NCBI GenBank assembly: GCA_965243165.1
Contig: OZ251535.1
Location: 2,170,001 to 2,234,000 of the forward strand
DNA: 64,000 nucleotides
Origin: CATQHD01 sp965243165
GTDB taxonomy: Bacteria; Actinomycetota; Acidimicrobiia; Spongiisociales; Spongiisociaceae
Direction: 5' to 3'
Shown: positions 61,594 to 64,000 of the stretch, one piece after another
Numbering within the stretch: position 1 is the first letter of the stretch
How the letters are laid out: each line of letters starts with the position of its first letter
The notes under the pieces: model-generated
What the model was told of the DNA's origin: nothing
Seen by the model: the letters and a program-made list of their open reading frames with translations, nothing else
The model's database searches: none
Program-made: the position numbers and the translations under genes

Positions 61594-62618
61594 CCCACCA
61601 CCTCGGAGAAACCGGCGCCGGAGGGGCGGGCCAGCTGGTCCATGGTGCAGTCCCGGGGGGGCTTGTCGGAGCGCCAGCGCTCGAACCGGGCGGCGTGGCG
61701 GAAACGGCCTCCGTGCAGCTGGTCGTAGCTCACCTGCACCACCACCGCCGGCTCGACCGGCGTCCACTGCTGGGTGCGTTCGGTCGCCCACCGGCTCTGC
61801 GCCCCCGGCGCCCTGACGCCCTCCCCGCCGCCGAAGCTCTCCCCGGTGCGCATCCGGCTCAGGTGCTCCAGCATCTCGATCCGTTCTTCCTCTTTGAACC
61901 CCGAGCAGTGCCCGATGAAATGAAGCTTCCCTTCCTGGTTGTAGAGGCCCAGCAGGATGGAACCGATCCGGTCGCCGTCCTTGTGAACCCGGTATCCGCC
62001 GATCACGCAGTCCACCGACCGGCGGTGCTTCCACTTGACCCAATCCCGCTTGTCCTGGCGGTAGGGGCCGTCCGCCCGCTTGCAGATGATGCCGTCGCAC
62101 CCGGCCGCCTCGTAATCGCGGAACCAGCGCTCGGCGGTGCTGAAGTCCCCGGTCACCGGCGTCAGGCGCCAGCCGCCCCCCAGCCCCCCGTAGAGGCTCT
62201 CCAGGCGGGAGCGGCGCACCGAATAGGGGGCGTCGACCAGACTCTCGCCCCGGTCGGCCAGCAGGTCGAACACCGCCAGCACGGCGGGTATCTCCCCGGC
62301 CAGCATCTCGATGCGGGACTCGGCCGGATGGATGCGCAGCTGCAGGGCGTCGAACTTGGTGACGTCGCCCATCACCACCAGCGCCTCGCCGTCCACCACC
62401 GTCCCCGAAGGCAGCTCGCCGAGGGCGGGCCGCAGCTCCGGGAAGTAACGCAGCAGGTCCTTGCCGGAGCGGGAATCGAGGCGCACCTCCCCCCCGCCGT
62501 AGGCGATCACCCGGAACCCGTCCCACTTGGGTTCGTACATCCAGCCCCCGCCCGAGGGGGGCGTCTCCCTCGTCCTCGCCTTCATCGGCTTGACAGGCGG
62601 CGTCAACGGCCAGATCAC
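61590..62618 (-). CDS. ATP-dependent DNA ligase (LigC/LigD-ligase type)
   Basis: 342 aa. Nucleotidyl-transferase motifs: motif I EPKWDGFRVIAYGG (Lys is adenylated), motif III GTVVDGEALVVM, motif IV GIICKRADGPYRQDKRDWVK and motif V KWKHRRSVDCVIGGYR, then an OB fold (SILLGLYNQEGKLHFIGHCS) and the end RHAARFERWRSDK. It seals nicks in bacterial NHEJ or related repair, likely with the LigD-type polymerase at 57884. GTG 62618 is taken as the start; TTG 62606 and ATG 62585 also fit. Its stop overlaps the reductase start, an odd pairing. Confidence 0.92.
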   Translation of the reverse strand: MIWPLTPPVKPMKARTRETPPSGGGWMYEPKWDGFRVIAYGGGEVRLDSRSGKDLLRYFPELRPALGELPSGTVVDGEALVVMGDVTKFDALQLRIHPAESRIEMLAGEIPAVLAVFDLLADRGESLVDAPYSVRRSRLESLYGGLGGGWRLTPVTGDFSTAERWFRDYEAAGCDGIICKRADGPYRQDKRDWVKWKHRRSVDCVIGGYRVHKDGDRIGSILLGLYNQEGKLHFIGHCSGFKEEERIEMLEHLSRMRTGESFGGGEGVRAPGAQSRWATERTQQWTPVEPAVVVQVSYDQLHGGRFRHAARFERWRSDKPPRDCTMDQLARPSGAGFSEVVG

Positions 62619-62672
62619 CTCCCCAGCTTAGGGCGGCGGCGCCTGTTTCACCGCCCCTCAGATCAGCTCGGC

Positions 62673-63077
62673 TCAGAGGGTGAAGCCGTGGGGGTGGAGC
62701 TCCTCGAAGGTGTGGAACCGCACTTCGGTTCCCTCTCCGGCGGTGACGACCACCCATTCCACGGCGAACTCGTTCATGATCTGGCGGCAGTTGCCGCACG
62801 GATAGGCGCCGTCCGCCCCCGGCGCGTCGATGCAGGCCACCGCCACCCCTTCGATCCGGCGCACCCCTCGGGCCGCGGCGGTGGAAACGGCGTTGGCCTC
62901 CGCGCAGATGGCCGAGCCGTAGGCGGCGTTCTCCACGTTGGCGCCGGATATGCGGCCTCCTTCGGCGGCAACCGCCACCGCCCCGACCCGGAACTGGGAG
63001 TACGGGGCGTAGGCGCCCAGCGCCGCCCGGCGGGCTTCGGCGGCCAGCTCGCCGATCGTCTTTTCGTCGGGGCGCAC
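62673..63077 (-). CDS. cdd: Cytidine deaminase
   Basis: 134 aa from GTG 63077, preceded by GGAGCAGGA. Zinc site motifs: NAAYGSAICAEANAV (Cys-Ala-Glu, catalytic) and YPCGNCRQIMNEF (two Cys). LGAYAPYSQFRVGAVAV is the usual N-terminal sequence. It deaminates (deoxy)cytidine to (deoxy)uridine in pyrimidine salvage. It lies 38 bases downstream of ftsY on the same strand and may be co-transcribed with it. Confidence 0.95.
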   Translation of the reverse strand: MRPDEKTIGELAAEARRAALGAYAPYSQFRVGAVAVAAEGGRISGANVENAAYGSAICAEANAVSTAAARGVRRIEGVAVACIDAPGADGAYPCGNCRQIMNEFAVEWVVVTAGEGTEVRFHTFEELHPHGFTL

Positions 63078-63115
63078 TCCTGCTCCTCTCCTCGAATCGA
63101 CCAAATCGAAACCGA

Positions 63116-64000
63116 TCAACCCGGGGAAGGGGCGAGCAGGGCGTCCACGAAGGCCGCCCCGTCGAACGGAATCAGGTCCTCCACCCCCTCGCCCACCCCG
63201 ATGAACTTCACCGGCACCGACAGCTCCCTCTCCACGGCCAGCGCCAACCCCCCTTTGGCGCTTCCGTCCATCTTGGTGAGCACGATCCCGGTCGCCCCCG
63301 CCTCTACGAAATGCCGCGCCTGGGCCAGGCCGTTCTGTCCGGTGGTGGCGTCCAGCACCAGCAGCACCTCCGACACCTCGTCTCCGTCCCTGCCCAGCAC
63401 CCGGATGATCTTGGACAGCTCCTCCATGAGGTTGCGCCTGGTCTGGAACCGCCCGGCGGTGTCGACGATCACCGCCCCGGCGCCCCTGGCGCGGCCCGCC
63501 TGGAGGGCGTCGTAGGCCACCGCCGCCGGATCGCCCCCCGCCTGGCCGCTGACCACCTGGACGCCGACCCGTTCGGCCCAGGTGATCAGCTGGGTGTCGG
63601 CGGCGGGGCGGTGGGTGTCGGCGGCGCCGAAGATCGGGCGGCGGCCGGACTCGTTCAGCCGGGCGGCCAGCTTGGCGGCGGTGGTGGTCTTCCCCGCCCC
63701 GTTCACCCCCACCACCACCAGGATGGCCGGCTCTCCGTCCATGCGCAGCCGCCGGTCCGCCCCGGCCAGGATGCCGTTCAGCTCGGCCCTGATCACCTCT
63801 CTCGCCTCGTCGGCGCAGGACGGGGCGGCCCGGCGCACCGCCTCCACCACCCGGCCGGATGCCTCCACCCCCACGTCGGCGGCGATCAGTTCCTCCTCCA
63901 TCTCCCGCCACGCCTCTTCGGACATTCCCGGCCCCGACAGCAGCGCCTGCAGGCGGGCGCCCAGCTGCCGGACGCCGGGCGGGAGGGCGCCCGGACGGCG
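63116..64000 (-). CDS. ftsY: Signal recognition particle receptor FtsY (5' end outside window)
   Basis: The last 294 residues; the frame is open to the window edge. SRP GTPase features: helical N domain (PGMSEEAWREMEEELIAADV), G1 VVVGVNGAGKTTTAAKLAAR, FGAADTHRPAADTQLITWAE, VIVDTAGRFQTRRNLMEEL, VLTKMDGSAKGGLALAV and PVKFIGVGEGVEDLIPFDGA. DTHRPAA and GEGVEDL are typical of FtsY rather than Ffh. With Ffh it delivers membrane proteins to the translocon. Confidence 0.95.
   Translation of the reverse strand, partial: RRPGALPPGVRQLGARLQALLSGPGMSEEAWREMEEELIAADVGVEASGRVVEAVRRAAPSCADEAREVIRAELNGILAGADRRLRMDGEPAILVVVGVNGAGKTTTAAKLAARLNESGRRPIFGAADTHRPAADTQLITWAERVGVQVVSGQAGGDPAAVAYDALQAGRARGAGAVIVDTAGRFQTRRNLMEELSKIIRVLGRDGDEVSEVLLVLDATTGQNGLAQARHFVEAGATGIVLTKMDGSAKGGLALAVERELSVPVKFIGVGEGVEDLIPFDGAAFVDALLAPSPG

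Overview
The window is high-GC DNA with several low-GC insertions. It most likely comes from an actinobacterium, and I favour the Acidimicrobiia. Supporting signs are an actinobacterial Tad locus of the 'helicase/secretion neighbourhood' type with a DUF4244 pilin-like gene, a UPF0182 membrane protein, an F420-type LLM oxidoreductase, a pyrimidine-degradation cluster, and secreted proteins with Cys-containing SLH repeats and Thr-rich linkers. The class is an inference; the phylum is better supported.

Layout. 1-858 is the 3' end of a DEAH helicase with a DUF1998-type tail. 875-5979 holds parts of a zinc ABC transporter (permease and a very His-rich binding protein, but no ATPase), a VapBC pair in the ATPase's expected place, an OsmC protein, a GNAT remnant and ArsM. 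6060-13152 is a low-GC island of two overlapping genes: a 950-aa protein whose last ~230 residues are a ribosomal protein S2 domain of host-like GC, and a 1415-aa DUF1998 helicase. An AlbA_2/ATPase regulator follows (13203-14861), then the Tad operon on the minus strand (15018-18969). In mycobacteria the helicase and the Tad genes are close and convergent, so 858-15018 looks like inserted material.

19449-26890 is an accessory region: two small genes (one DUF2335), a secreted SLH metzincin with an internal 525-bp duplication, and a tandem array of paralogous membrane-anchored proteins (one intact, one frameshifted, one with a doubled domain, one truncated). 27043-37128 is one long plus-strand catabolic operon: transaminase, ABC transporter, beta-ureidopropionase, dihydropyrimidinase, semialdehyde dehydrogenase and an LLM oxidoreductase. 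Together these would import and degrade pyrimidines reductively, although no dihydropyrimidine dehydrogenase is seen. A low-GC DUF262-HNH-AlbA_2 fusion, probably anti-phage, sits 13 bp downstream.

39616-64000 is mostly core: a cupin and small membrane protein, an aromatic-amino-acid-type decarboxylase, leuCD, a NYN nuclease, a secreted SLH-HNH-Excalibur protein, an EamA transporter, PEP synthase, folC, UPF0182, a DivIVA-like coiled-coil protein, separate LigD-type polymerase and ATP-dependent ligase genes (NHEJ), a ferredoxin-type reductase, cytidine deaminase and ftsY (cut by the window edge). A dispersed ~275-bp intergenic repeat occurs three times, plus one partial copy, between 46.7 and 60.5 kb. 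I see no tRNA, rRNA, CRISPR array or complete insertion sequence.
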